DNA from: Ruficoccus amylovorans | Lineage (GTDB): Bacteria > Verrucomicrobiota > Verrucomicrobiia > Opitutales > Cerasicoccaceae | DNA length: 64,000 nucleotides | NCBI RefSeq assembly: GCF_014230085.1 | Contig: NZ_JACHVB010000035.1 | Span: 496,001 to 560,000, forward strand | Reading direction: 5' to 3' | In this document: piece by piece, positions 26,523-37,156 of the stretch | Numbering within the stretch: position 1 is the first letter of the stretch | Layout: each line of letters starts with the position of its first letter | Made by a program: the position numbers and the translations under genes | The notes under the pieces: generated by a model | Seen by the model: the letters and a program-made list of their open reading frames with translations, nothing else | What the model was told of the DNA's origin: nothing | Database searches by the model: none

Positions 26523-27140
26523 ATGCCCCCTCGTCTCCATACCCCCCTTACCCGACGCGCCTTTTCCCTGATCGAACTGCTGGTCGTCGTCGCTATTCTG
26601 GGCCTCCTCAGTGGCATCCTCTTCAGTGTGCTGACGCATGTGCGCACGATGTCGGCGGAGACCCAGTGCGCGAGCAACCTGCGCGAGCTTTCCCGTATGG
26701 CCAGTCTCCAGTCGATGGAGAATGGCGGCTGGGTGCCGCAGGCCCGTTGGTATGACGACCTTCGCGCAGCCCGCCCGAACCTGCGTGACTACGGCCTGAC
26801 CGAGGAGCTTATCCAGTGTCCGGCGACGGAGCTTCCCTTGTCCTACGGGATCAACATCAATCTGGTGGCGGGCAGTAGCTCAGGTGCTCAATGGGGAGCG
26901 GGCGATGTCCAGTTTTGGCAGCGTGGACGCTATAAAATAGCTGAGTTGGATCCGGTCCATACTCTTTTGTTCGCTGATACATTTGGAACAACCACCGGCT
27001 ATTACGTCGTCAATGATCTGCACGCAGACTACCGGCACAGCGGGAAGATGCAGGCTTCGTTTATCGACGGCCACGTTGAGAAGCTTACAGCCGAAGACCT
27101 GACCGAACGGGGCGGATTGAGAAATGGCATCCCGAATTGA
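26523..27140 (+). CDS. Type II secretion-like pseudopilin with H-X9-DG motif
   Basis: A 205-residue pilin-like protein. The prepilin cleavage site and N-terminal helix are plain: RRAFSLIELLVVVAILGLLS, with the conserved Glu at position +5. Near the C-terminus HSGKMQASFIDG fits the H-X9-DG box of the planctomycete/verrucomicrobial pseudopilin family. The middle is divergent. It lies between a LacI regulator and secreted carbohydrate-active genes, so it is probably a cargo-associated rather than a structural pilin (inference). ATG 26523 follows the regulator stop by 13 bp. Confidence 0.87.
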   Translation: MPPRLHTPLTRRAFSLIELLVVVAILGLLSGILFSVLTHVRTMSAETQCASNLRELSRMASLQSMENGGWVPQARWYDDLRAARPNLRDYGLTEELIQCPATELPLSYGININLVAGSSSGAQWGAGDVQFWQRGRYKIAELDPVHTLLFADTFGTTTGYYVVNDLHADYRHSGKMQASFIDGHVEKLTAEDLTERGGLRNGIPN

Positions 27141-27162
27141 GGCACTTTTTATGATTTTACCC

Positions 27163-27774
27163 ATGACCAACCACACGCTGCGCCGAACCTTCCGGCTCAG
27201 CGCCCTGCTCCTGCTGGCGGCAAATGTCGCCTCTGCCCAGATGCCCCCGGCTCCGGTCATCCTGACCGAAGACGGCTTCGAGGGCGTGCCAGCCTACATC
27301 CCGGACTGGGGCGCGGGCTATCAGGGCGTTTACAAGCCCGCCACCGGCTGGAAGGAACCCTTCACCGTGAAGCTCGACCGTGAAGACCCTCACTCCGGAT
27401 TGGCCTGCATGCGGGTCGAGTTTAACGGGGCGGGGGAGGACCTGATCCGCATTCACAGCAAGGGCATCCCCGTGCCCGAAGCGCTGCGCGGGAAAAACAT
27501 CCGGGTCGAGGCCTACGTGCGCAGCGAGGGCATCGCCTCTGGCAGCATCGGGCTGGGCATCCTCCAGAAAGACGCGGGCGGAAAGACACTCGGCTATCTC
27601 GGGCTCAATGAAAAACTGGCTCCGGTCGCAGCGGGCAACGAGTGGCAAAAGATCACCGCCCAGGGCAAGCTCAACAGCAACGCCGCCAGCCTCATTCTCA
27701 TGCTGACCGCCGATGCGACCACCGGCCCAGGCCAGCTCTGGGTCGATGATGTCATCGTCCTGTCCGCCGATTAA
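27163..27774 (+). CDS. Small secreted carbohydrate-binding-like protein
   Basis: A 203-residue protein with a signal peptide (MTNHTLRRTFRLSALLLLAANVASAQ, cut near residue 26) and a single jelly-roll-like domain: VILTEDGFEGVP, the ligand-face stretch AYVRSEGIASGSIGLGI, and a C-terminal GQLWVDDVIVLSAD typical of CBM4/9-type sandwiches. No catalytic motif is seen. ATG 27163 gives the best signal peptide; an ATG four codons earlier is possible. It lies 22 bp after the pseudopilin and 18 bp before the glycosidase gene, so all are one transcript. It may help bind the operon's substrate. Confidence 0.7.
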   Translation: MTNHTLRRTFRLSALLLLAANVASAQMPPAPVILTEDGFEGVPAYIPDWGAGYQGVYKPATGWKEPFTVKLDREDPHSGLACMRVEFNGAGEDLIRIHSKGIPVPEALRGKNIRVEAYVRSEGIASGSIGLGILQKDAGGKTLGYLGLNEKLAPVAAGNEWQKITAQGKLNSNAASLILMLTADATTGPGQLWVDDVIVLSAD

Positions 27775-27792
27775 GTTCCCACCGCCAGACCT

Positions 27793-30477
27793 ATGCTTTT
27801 TTCCAAAAATATTTCCCGCCTTTTTATTGCCAGCGTCGCGTTCGGGCTTGCCTGCGCCGCTGATGTCGCTGCCGCTCCCGCGCTCACTCTCAGTTCGGAG
27901 GCGCGGGACAATGTCTTTCTGGCCGACAGCGGCCAGATGCGGCTCAAGCTCGACGGGTTTTCCGGAGACGTGGCAGGCACGGTTGTAGTGACGGATGAAT
28001 ACGGAGATGAACGTGAGCGGCTGCCCGTTTCCGGAAACCCGGCCGAGATCGTTATCGAGCTGCCGTCGAAGGGCTATTACCACCTAGCCGCCACCGTCAA
28101 GGACGCGGACGGAAACGTGCAGCAGGCCGAGGCCAGCGCCGCCGTCATCGGTGCGGCTCTCTCGGATGAGGAGCGCATGCAGTCCTTTCTGGGGCTGTGG
28201 AATGTCCACGGTGACAAGGAAATGGTGGCTGCCGCCGGGGCGCGTTTCAACCGCCGGATGACGGCCATTTTTAAATACGACCGCGACTTCCTGCGCTACG
28301 CCGACCCGTCGGTGAAGCCGGAAAAGCCCGTTGCCCCGAGTGATGAGCCGGAGTTCAGCGACATCGGAGTGATCTCGTTCGGGCTGCCGATGTGGATGCT
28401 CGACCCCGAGGACGGCAAGGGCAAGCACTCCTTTGGCAACCCGACCCGCGCCCCCGAGGATTGGGACGAACTGAAAACGCTGGTCAAGTCCTTCGCCAAC
28501 AACCCCCCTTGGCCGAGCTTTCCCAAGTACTTTGAAATCTACAACGAGCCCGAATGGCAGTGGGAGGGGAGCGACGAGGACTTCGTGCGCTTCCTCGCCA
28601 CCATCGCCGACGGTATCAAGGAGGCCCGCCCGGACACGCAGGTGCTCGGCCCCGGCTTTTCCCAACCCCGGCTGAAAACCTCCAACCGTATCGGCCTGAT
28701 CGACGCCGAGCGACTCGGTCTCTTTGAGCACCTCGACGGGATCGTGGTTCACTGCTACGTGGACGGCAGCGAGCCGGAGGGCGAGTTTATCCAGAACATC
28801 ATCGACCTGAAAAATTTTCTCGTCGAGACCGGTCACGGCGACATGCCGATCCACTTCACCGAGTTCGGCTGGACTTCGTACCCCGGTACCTGGCAGCGCC
28901 CGGTCGATGAGCTGACGCAGGCGCGCTACCTCGTGCGTTCGCTCGCGCTGCTGGCCACGCAGGACGCGGCCAGCGCGATTTACTTCTGCTACATTTTCAG
29001 CGGCAACGGCAAGCTCGGGGAGCAGGGCTTCTCCATTGCACACATGGACGGTACCCCCAAGCCTGCCTATGCCGCTTATTCTCATCTGGCCCGCTGGGTC
29101 GCAGGGGCCGAGGGGCCGTTCCAGTGGCTGCGCCTGACCCCGGGCACGCATATGGTGCTCTTTGGCCGCGACGGTGGCTCCAGTGCGATTCTCTGGGACG
29201 CGCACGGGCAGTCCGAGTTCACGCTGCCGGGCCGTCCCGCGCGGATCGAGGACATGGTGGGGCGTTCGCTGCCCATCCCGGCCGACGGCAAGCTCACCCT
29301 TTCGCCCAGCCCAGTTTTTGTTTCGTGGGAGCAGGTCAATGGCACCGAGCTGCGTCAAGCTCCGGCCCTGACCCTCATGCGCGGCAACGGCGTCGAACTG
29401 CCCGCCACCGCCGAAAGCCAGTGGCTGATCCCCGCGCCGCTCAGTGTGAGCGGGCGCGAACTTTCCGCTCCGGCCACCGCGCCGGTGGGGCCGTACCTGC
29501 TGCTGGCGCAAGGTGCGGATGGCTGGCAGGCGCAGCCGGTCGAGGTGATCGCTCCGCTCAAGCTCGAATCCCCGCGCCTGAACTGGCCCGCCGACCGGGC
29601 CGAGCCGCTGCTGACCGCCGCGGCCGAGTCCTACGCGACCGTGCCCTTGAAGGTCCGCGCCGCTGCCGCCGTGCGCGACCTGCGTTCGTTTTTTGCCGAC
29701 CCGATGGAAGTCGAGCCCGACGAGGCCGTGACCATCGAGGTGCCGCTGAGCGGCTTGACCCTGGGGCATCGCTACCGGGGCGAGTTTGAAGTCGTCAGCC
29801 AAAGCCCCGGCCAGCGTGATCGCCTGGCGCAGCCTTTCGAGTTTACGCTGCTGGCCTGCGAGCCGGTCGGTGACGACGAGCCGGACTGGGAAAAAATCCC
29901 GGCGGTCGATTTCACGCAGTGGGCGCCGTTCGGCGGGCCGGTCGAGGTGGAGAATTGCTCGGCCACACTCCAGTCGGCCTATGGCAGCGACGGGCTTTAC
30001 CTGCGGGTGCAGGTGCGTGACGACCATCACGTACAAGGTGCCTCGGCTGAAAACATGTGGAGCCAGGACGCGATTCAGATCGGGATCGACCTGGACATCG
30101 ACAAACCCTGGAGCGCGAACGAATTTTACGGTCTCAAGGGGCACCGCGTCTTTGAGTACGGGGTCGGTGGCCAGCCGGGCGAGGAAATGACCTGGCGCTG
30201 GATCTCCTACCTGCCGGAGCTTCCCGCCGGGCAGGGCGAGCCCCGCATGGACCTGGAAATTTCCCGCGAAGCGGACGTGACCACTTACGACATTCTCTTC
30301 CCCTGGGAGACCCTCGGGGCGGACGCCTCGCCGGGCGCGGGCGGCTCCATTGGTATCGCCCTGGCGGTATCCGATGTGGACCCCGGCACGCTGAAGGAGC
30401 GTCGCGTCCTGCGTCTCTTTAACGGCATCATCGACAGCAAGGACCCCGAACGCTTCGGGCGGCTCTGGCTGCGCTGA
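27793..30477 (+). CDS. Secreted clan GH-A glycosidase with C-terminal CBM9-like domain
   Basis: An 894-residue exported enzyme. A signal peptide (~1-27) leads to an N-terminal beta domain and a TIM barrel (~130-440) carrying the two clan-A acidic residues: acid/base Glu in EIYNEPEWQW and nucleophile Glu in HFTEFGWTSYPGTW. This layout resembles GH39/GH5-type glycosidases, but I cannot assign a family. After beta-rich linker modules, the last ~190 residues form a CBM9-like domain (ATLQSAYGSDGLYLRVQV, QDAIQIGIDLD, YDILFPWETLG). Its neighbours are a binding protein and an SSS symporter, so it likely feeds the imported sugar. Confidence 0.8.
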   Translation: MLFSKNISRLFIASVAFGLACAADVAAAPALTLSSEARDNVFLADSGQMRLKLDGFSGDVAGTVVVTDEYGDERERLPVSGNPAEIVIELPSKGYYHLAATVKDADGNVQQAEASAAVIGAALSDEERMQSFLGLWNVHGDKEMVAAAGARFNRRMTAIFKYDRDFLRYADPSVKPEKPVAPSDEPEFSDIGVISFGLPMWMLDPEDGKGKHSFGNPTRAPEDWDELKTLVKSFANNPPWPSFPKYFEIYNEPEWQWEGSDEDFVRFLATIADGIKEARPDTQVLGPGFSQPRLKTSNRIGLIDAERLGLFEHLDGIVVHCYVDGSEPEGEFIQNIIDLKNFLVETGHGDMPIHFTEFGWTSYPGTWQRPVDELTQARYLVRSLALLATQDAASAIYFCYIFSGNGKLGEQGFSIAHMDGTPKPAYAAYSHLARWVAGAEGPFQWLRLTPGTHMVLFGRDGGSSAILWDAHGQSEFTLPGRPARIEDMVGRSLPIPADGKLTLSPSPVFVSWEQVNGTELRQAPALTLMRGNGVELPATAESQWLIPAPLSVSGRELSAPATAPVGPYLLLAQGADGWQAQPVEVIAPLKLESPRLNWPADRAEPLLTAAAESYATVPLKVRAAAAVRDLRSFFADPMEVEPDEAVTIEVPLSGLTLGHRYRGEFEVVSQSPGQRDRLAQPFEFTLLACEPVGDDEPDWEKIPAVDFTQWAPFGGPVEVENCSATLQSAYGSDGLYLRVQVRDDHHVQGASAENMWSQDAIQIGIDLDIDKPWSANEFYGLKGHRVFEYGVGGQPGEEMTWRWISYLPELPAGQGEPRMDLEISREADVTTYDILFPWETLGADASPGAGGSIGIALAVSDVDPGTLKERRVLRLFNGIIDSKDPERFGRLWLR

Positions 30478-30587
30478 ACGTGGCCGCGCGCGGGCTGTCC
30501 GCGGCGGGGATTAAAGCTCGCCGTCACCTCCTCTTAAACCGGGAGGCACAGTCCCTTTATCTGTAACGACGAATTTTTTAGAACAAC

Positions 30588-32888
30588 ATGCATTGGCTGG
30601 ACTGGCTCATCATTATCATCCCGGTGCTCGGCATCCTCTGGGCCGCGGTACACAGCCGCCGCTACGTGCGCGGGGTGGCCGACTACCTTGCCGCCAGCCG
30701 TGTGGCCGGACGCTATGTGATCTCGGTGGCGGACTTGAGCCAGGGGCTCGGCGTCATCACGCTCGTGGCGCTGGTCGAGGCCAAGTACCAGACTGGCTAT
30801 GCCCTGACCTTCTGGGAGTACCTGCTGGTGCCGGTGAGCACGATCATGGGCCTGACCGGGTACTGCGTGTACCGCTTCCGCGAGACGAAGGCGCTCTCTA
30901 TCGGGCAGTTTCTGGAGATGCGCTACAGCCGTTCGTTTCGCATAGTGGCGGCCACCCTGCGCACGCTCTCAGAAATGCTGACCAATGCCATCGGCCCGGC
31001 CATCGCGACGAACTTTTTCATCTACTACATGGGGCTGCCGCACGAGGTCATGATCCTGGGCGTGCCGATCCCGTGCTTCGCCATCATCGTGGCCTTGATG
31101 CTGACCCTGTGCATCATCGTGATGTGGCCGGGAGGGCGGATTTCGCTCCTGATCACGGACTGTATCCAGTCGCTGCTGAGCTATCCGGTCTTCGTCATCG
31201 TAGCAGGGTACATCGTGCTGCATTTCTCGTGGAGCGGGGAGATCAGCCCCGTCATGCTCGACCGCGTGCCGAACGAGAGCTTCCTCAACCCCTTCGACAT
31301 CTCCGAACTGCGGGACTTTAATATCTTCGCGCTCGTGGTGACGATTGTGGGCATGGTCCTGAACCGTGCCAGCTGGATCGGCAACGACACCACCAACTGC
31401 GGACGCACGCCCCACGAGCAGAAAATAGCGGGCATCCTCGGCTCTTGGCGCACCGGGTTTTCCACACTCATGTGCCTGCTGATTGCGGTCATGGTGATCA
31501 CGCTGATGTCGCACGGGAATTTCTCGGATCTCTCGCGGAATATCCGGTTGGAACTGGCGGACAAGGTTTCGCAGGAGGCGATATCCTCGCCTTATGAGCG
31601 TGAGGCGCTCATGGACAACATCCAGGCGATTCCGGCCGTGAGCCACCAGATCGGGGTGGATGCGCCGCTCTCGCAGGCGGTCAACCTCGACACGCCCTAT
31701 CTGGAGGCGGCCCGCTCCGCGCTCAGCGACGACGGACAGGGTAACCTCGAGTACCAGAAGTTCCGCACGCTTTACAACCAGATGATGTTGCCCGTCGCGT
31801 TGAGAAATCTTTTCCCCGTCGGGCTGATCGGGATCTTCGGGCTGCTCATGGTCATGCTCATGCTCTCGACTGACGATTCGCGTATTTTCAACTCCTCGTC
31901 CACCATCATTCAGGACATCATCCTGCCGCTGAAGAAAAAGCCCCTCACGCCGGAGGGACACCTCAAGCTCCTGCGTTGGGGCTCGGTCGGGGTGGCGGTG
32001 TTTTTCCTCATCTGTTCGCTGTTCTTCGTCCACCTGGACTACATCAACATGTTCATCACGATCATGACGGCGGTGTGGCTCGGCGGGGCCGGACCGATCA
32101 TGATCTTCGGGCTGTACAGCCGCTTCGGCACGACCACGGGGGCGTATTGTTCGCTGCTGTTCGGGTCGGGGTTTTCTATCGCCAGCCTGTTCGTGCAGCG
32201 CGAGTGGGCGGACACGATTTACCCATTCCTGCTCACGCACGGCTGGGTGACGCCATTCGCGAATTTCCTTCAGAGCGTTTCCGCCCCCTTCAACCCGTAC
32301 ATCGAATGGAAGATGAGCGCGGTCAAGTTCCCGATCAATTCGTACGAGCTTTACTTCATGTCGATGGGCATGGGGGTGGCTGCCTACATCATCGGCTCGC
32401 TGCTGACCTGTCGCGAACCGTTTAACCTCGACCGCATGCTCCACCGGGGTAAGTACAACATCGACGGTGACGTTAAGCCGCGCGTTGCCTGGACCTGGGG
32501 CAATTTCGCCAGCCGGCTCGTAGGCATCACCCCCGAGTACACCCGGGGTGACAAGATCATCGCCTGGTCTGTCTTCGGCTACGCGATCATCTACAAGCTC
32601 GGATTCTGCTTCATCCTGGTGCTGGTCTGGAACCTCATCTCACCCTGGTCTAACGAGTGGTGGAGCACCTATTTCTTCTTCACCAGTATCGTGGTGACGG
32701 GCGTCGTCGGCATCGTCTCAACGGTCTGGTTCGGGATCGGCGGGGTCGTGGACCTGCGCCGCCTCTTTAAAGACCTGAAAGCGCGGGTGGACAACCCGCT
32801 CGACGACGGGCGCGTTGTCGGCCACATTTCGCTGGCCGACCAGGCGGCTTTCGAGGCTCGCGAAAAGGAAGAGGGTAAGGAATCCTGA
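30588..32888 (+). CDS. Large SSS-type sodium:solute symporter
   Basis: A 766-residue membrane transporter, longer than typical SSS members (500-600). It starts with a membrane helix (WLDWLIIIIPVLGILWAAV) and continues with a classical core: GVADYLAASRVAGRYV, a long cytoplasmic or periplasmic insertion (~330-400, RLELADKVSQEAIS), the sodium-site helix MLMLSTDDSRIFNSSSTIIQDI, and extra C-terminal helices ending in an acidic/basic tail. It closes the lacI-pilin-binding-glycosidase operon after a 110-bp gap and presumably imports the liberated sugar. It ends at a convergent junction with argH that holds a nested palindrome. Confidence 0.87.
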   Translation: MHWLDWLIIIIPVLGILWAAVHSRRYVRGVADYLAASRVAGRYVISVADLSQGLGVITLVALVEAKYQTGYALTFWEYLLVPVSTIMGLTGYCVYRFRETKALSIGQFLEMRYSRSFRIVAATLRTLSEMLTNAIGPAIATNFFIYYMGLPHEVMILGVPIPCFAIIVALMLTLCIIVMWPGGRISLLITDCIQSLLSYPVFVIVAGYIVLHFSWSGEISPVMLDRVPNESFLNPFDISELRDFNIFALVVTIVGMVLNRASWIGNDTTNCGRTPHEQKIAGILGSWRTGFSTLMCLLIAVMVITLMSHGNFSDLSRNIRLELADKVSQEAISSPYEREALMDNIQAIPAVSHQIGVDAPLSQAVNLDTPYLEAARSALSDDGQGNLEYQKFRTLYNQMMLPVALRNLFPVGLIGIFGLLMVMLMLSTDDSRIFNSSSTIIQDIILPLKKKPLTPEGHLKLLRWGSVGVAVFFLICSLFFVHLDYINMFITIMTAVWLGGAGPIMIFGLYSRFGTTTGAYCSLLFGSGFSIASLFVQREWADTIYPFLLTHGWVTPFANFLQSVSAPFNPYIEWKMSAVKFPINSYELYFMSMGMGVAAYIIGSLLTCREPFNLDRMLHRGKYNIDGDVKPRVAWTWGNFASRLVGITPEYTRGDKIIAWSVFGYAIIYKLGFCFILVLVWNLISPWSNEWWSTYFFFTSIVVTGVVGIVSTVWFGIGGVVDLRRLFKDLKARVDNPLDDGRVVGHISLADQAAFEAREKEEGKES

Positions 32889-33195
32889 GGCGGTCGTCGC
32901 AGTTCGAATACGGTCACGAAGGACACGAAGAAGGCACGAAGGGCACGAAGGACTTCCTGCTTGAGATGCCGTTTCTCAATAGAAATGCGTTCGGTGCTCC
33001 AATCCCCTTGATTGAGCAAGGAATTTTACAGACAGAGAGAAGAAAGTTTGCCGAGCAAGAAAGGCGCGACTTCCTTACTTTCCGGCCTTCCTGTTAAATC
33101 ATTGAGTATCAAAAAGGGTGGAAAGCGGCCTAACCGCATTGTGCTCTTCGTGCCTTCTTCGTGTCCTTGGTGACCACGCCTTTGTTCTCAAGGTG
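32889..33195. repeat. Nested inverted repeats between SSS symporter and argH
   Basis: Outer arms 32912-32946 and 33141-33175 are 35 nt and match at 33 positions (GGTCACGAAGGACACGAAGA...), separated by 194 bp. Inside, 33078-33112 (CTTTCCGGCCTTCCTGTTAA...) and the reverse complement of 33009-33047 are two divergent copies of a second repeat, so a smaller palindrome sits inside the larger one. The whole 307-bp convergent gap is made of these arms and a short unique centre. No gene is visible. Confidence 0.85.
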
Positions 33196-34602
<1,407 letters not shown>

Positions 34603-34686
34603 AATCTGAAAACAATAGCCATGCCACACCCGCGCCCGGAAATCACGCCTTTTTATTGAGGGGGACCGGCTGGAGTAGAGTGAGAG

Positions 34687-35076
34687 CTAGGCGGCGAGGA
34701 CAGCGAAGCTGGCTCCGAGCAAGCCAAGGATAAAAAGGCCGAGGAGCACGAAGAGCACCTGAAAGACGAGGCTGAAAATATAGGTGACGAAAGCCTTGCC
34801 GAAGCTCACGTCGAAGATGCCGCCGATGATGAGGACGTTAATCAGCACCGCAAGGAGCACACCGAGGATGTTGCCAAGGCCGGGAATGAATGTCCCGGCT
34901 CCGCCCAGCGCGGAGATGACCAACCAGGTGACGATGAGGATGAGCAAGGCCCGCCCGAGGGTGTTTTTATGCTTGGGAACTCCGGCCACGCTGGCCCCGA
35001 GGCGGAGGAAAAACGTGGCGAAAAACACCAGCAGAAAAACCAGTACGACGGTGACGAGGAGAGCGACAAGAGACAT
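34687..35076 (-). CDS. Small multi-pass membrane protein, unknown
   Basis: A 129-residue protein with about four hydrophobic helices: near 5-27 (LLVTVVLVFLLVFFATFF), 43-58, 67-87 (LGVLLAVLINVLIIGGIF) and 95-122. Almost no charged residues occur outside a KHKN loop. I do not recognise a family. It lies 64 bp downstream of two ExbD genes on the same strand but is too short and has the wrong pattern for ExbB/TolQ. It might be an accessory subunit of that unit (inference), or unrelated. Confidence 0.7.
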   Translation of the reverse strand: MSLVALLVTVVLVFLLVFFATFFLRLGASVAGVPKHKNTLGRALLILIVTWLVISALGGAGTFIPGLGNILGVLLAVLINVLIIGGIFDVSFGKAFVTYIFSLVFQVLFVLLGLFILGLLGASFAVLAA

Positions 35077-35139
35077 GGCGCTTATTGTCTCAGGCCCCGG
35101 CTGGCTGGCAACCGGAAAAACGGGGTCCGGCTGGACCAG

Positions 35140-35571
35140 CTAGCGGGCGAACTGCACGTCGTTGACACCGGCGCGGGCGCAGGCGTCCATGACCTTGACC
35201 ACGGCCTGGTGGGCGGTGCCGTCGGCGGGGGACAGCGTGACGCGGGCTTCAGACTGGTTGGCCCGGCAGGCCGACTGATAGCGAGCAAGCATGGCGGCCA
35301 GTTCCTGGTAGCTGGGAGAGTCGGGGCGGTCGTAGGCGTAGTCGTTGACCACGGCCTGTCCGTCGTCGCGGATTTCGATGATCTGCTCGTCGGGGAACTC
35401 CAGCGGCGCGACCTGTTCGACCGTGCCGGGCAGCTCAAAGGAAAGGTCCGCCTCCTGTTTTTCCAGGGTGGAAGAGAGCATGAAGTAGATCAGCAGCAAA
35501 AAGACGCAGTCGATCATCGGGGCAATGGGGATGCCCACGCGTTCGTCGGGTTTCTTGCGCAGGCGGGCCAT
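35140..35571 (-). CDS. ExbD/TolR-family biopolymer transport protein (second of tandem pair)
   Basis: A 143-residue inner-membrane protein with one N-terminal TM helix and a periplasmic domain, of the kind that couples proton flow through ExbB/TolQ to TonB or TolA. The TM motif is IPIAPMIDCVFLLLIYFML, with the essential Asp in MIDC, and the C-terminal KVMDACARAGVNDVQFA matches the family. It begins 3 bp after the other ExbD gene. No exbB or tonB gene is in the window. Confidence 0.88.
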   Translation of the reverse strand: MARLRKKPDERVGIPIAPMIDCVFLLLIYFMLSSTLEKQEADLSFELPGTVEQVAPLEFPDEQIIEIRDDGQAVVNDYAYDRPDSPSYQELAAMLARYQSACRANQSEARVTLSPADGTAHQAVVKVMDACARAGVNDVQFAR

Positions 35572-35574
35572 GAC

Positions 35575-35985
35575 TCAGTTGCCCTGGAAGGTGGCGTAAA
35601 TGACCTCGCTTGCTCCGGCCTGGGCGCAGGCGTCGAGCACGGGGCGGATTTTTCCATACGGGGTCGCCCGGTCGGCCCGGACCTCGACGGAGAGATCAGG
35701 CTGGGCGGTCAGGGCGCGTTCGAGGCGCAGGCCAAGCTGGGGCAGGGTGAGACTTTCGGCCCCGAGCCAGGCGGTCCCATCCGCGTCGAGCGAGAGCGTC
35801 ACCCGGTGGGCGGGATTGTCCGGCACGCGGCTCTCGGCGGACTCGGGCAGGTCCACCTCGCGGACCCGGTCGGCGCGGGCAAGCGTCCCCGCGTAGAGGA
35901 AGAACACCAGCAGCAGGAACACCATGTCGATCATGGGGGCCATCTGGAAATCCGCCTCCGGGTGCTCGCGCTTACGCAACCTCAT
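35575..35985 (-). CDS. ExbD/TolR-family biopolymer transport protein (first of tandem pair)
   Basis: A 136-residue ExbD-like protein: FQMAPMIDMVFLLLVFFLYA is the single TM helix with the proton-pathway Asp, and the periplasmic domain ends VLDACAQAGASEVIYATFQGN. ATG 35983-35985 (MRLRKREHPEADF) was chosen; a longer frame adds 13 non-conserved residues. The pair is more similar in plan than in sequence, so it is not a recent duplication. It is divergent from the zinc exporter at 36150 across 164 bp. Confidence 0.88.
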   Translation of the reverse strand: MRLRKREHPEADFQMAPMIDMVFLLLVFFLYAGTLARADRVREVDLPESAESRVPDNPAHRVTLSLDADGTAWLGAESLTLPQLGLRLERALTAQPDLSVEVRADRATPYGKIRPVLDACAQAGASEVIYATFQGN

Positions 35986-36149
35986 TGCAACAGCCAGCGC
36001 ACCGTGCATTCGCCCCGAAGTCAAGCCGGGAGCGGACTGCGGGCTTTTCCTTGATAAAAATAATGCTCCGGACTTGCCTTGTGAGACCGCGTTTCATTAA
36101 AGCGATCCCAATCCGGGGCCGTGTCTTTACGGTACCGGGCCGAGTGAAC

Positions 36150-37124
36150 ATGCACACGCATTCCCACGACCACAGTCACGCTCACGGACATGGCCACGGC
36201 CATTCCCACGGGCATGGGCACAGTCACGCCCCGGCGGGCGTGCCCCGCAAGCGGCTGCTCCAGGCGCTGTTGATCAGCCTGATCATCATGTCGGCGCAGA
36301 TCACCGGGGGAATTATTTCCGGTAGTCTGGCGCTCCTGTCGGATGCCCTGCACACGGCGACCGACGCGGTGGCGCTGCTCATCAGCTACTTCGCCCTGCG
36401 GCTTGGGGACAGCAAGAGCACCACGAGTTTCACCTTCGGGCTGAAGCGGGCCGAGATCATGGCCGCCGTGCTCAACTCCGGCGTCCTCATCGGGCTGAGC
36501 CTGTGGCTCATGTACGAGGCAGTCATGCGGTTTATCCACCCCGAGCCGATTGAGCCGGGGATCATGGCCGGGGTGGCGCTGATCGGGCTGATCGCCAACA
36601 TCTTTATGGCGATGCTCCTGCAAAAGGGCTCCAAAGACAGCCTGAACATGCGCTCGGCCTACCTGCACGTGCTCAGTGACGCGGTGGTGAGCATCTGCGT
36701 CATCGGCGGAGGCATCGTCATCATGGTCTGGAAATCGGCCACCTGGGTGGACCCGCTGCTCACGATGTTGATCTCTGTCTGGCTCATTCGCGCGAGTTGG
36801 GGGATCGTCTGGCACGCCTCGAAAATCCTCATGATGGCCGCGCCCGAGTCGCCCACGGTGGAGGAAATCGGAGCCGCCATCGGCGACATGGACGGTGTGT
36901 GCAACGTCCACCATGCCCACCTCTGGGCCTTGAACGAGCAGAACGTCCACTTCGAGGCGCATGTGGAGGTTCGTGATTGCCGCCTGAGCGAAACCACGCC
37001 GCTGCTCAACCGGATCGAAAGCACCCTGCACGAGCATTTCGGTATCAGTCACGTGACGATTCAGTTCGAGTCCGGGCGCTGCTCCGAGGACTGCGGCCTG
37101 ATCGTCGAACGCGACGCAGAGTGA
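36150..37124 (+). CDS. CDF-family zinc/cobalt/cadmium efflux transporter
   Basis: A 324-residue cation diffusion facilitator exporting Zn(II) or similar ions in exchange for protons. The N-terminus is a dense His tract (HTHSHDHSHAHGHGHGHSHG) for metal loading. The membrane core has the paired metal sites in SDALHTATDAVALL (HxxxD) and HVLSDAVVSICV (HxxxD), pointing to zinc. The C-terminal cytoplasmic domain contains VHHAHLWALNEQNVHFEAHV. A longer upstream frame exists, but ATG 36150 is directly before the His tract. Start lacks a Shine-Dalgarno sequence. Divergent from the exbD pair. Confidence 0.92.
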   Translation: MHTHSHDHSHAHGHGHGHSHGHGHSHAPAGVPRKRLLQALLISLIIMSAQITGGIISGSLALLSDALHTATDAVALLISYFALRLGDSKSTTSFTFGLKRAEIMAAVLNSGVLIGLSLWLMYEAVMRFIHPEPIEPGIMAGVALIGLIANIFMAMLLQKGSKDSLNMRSAYLHVLSDAVVSICVIGGGIVIMVWKSATWVDPLLTMLISVWLIRASWGIVWHASKILMMAAPESPTVEEIGAAIGDMDGVCNVHHAHLWALNEQNVHFEAHVEVRDCRLSETTPLLNRIESTLHEHFGISHVTIQFESGRCSEDCGLIVERDAE

Positions 37125-37156
37125 TGGCGCGTTTGTCTCACTGCTGGTTTATTTTT

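Noticed and set aside
28084-30144. 686-codon minus-strand frame opposite the glycosidase
   Set aside because: Shadow of the clan-A glycosidase; Arg/His/Gly-rich composition, no motif.
34687-35076. Small membrane protein as ExbB
   Set aside because: Too short (129 residues) and without the ExbB/TolQ three-helix and cytoplasmic-loop pattern.
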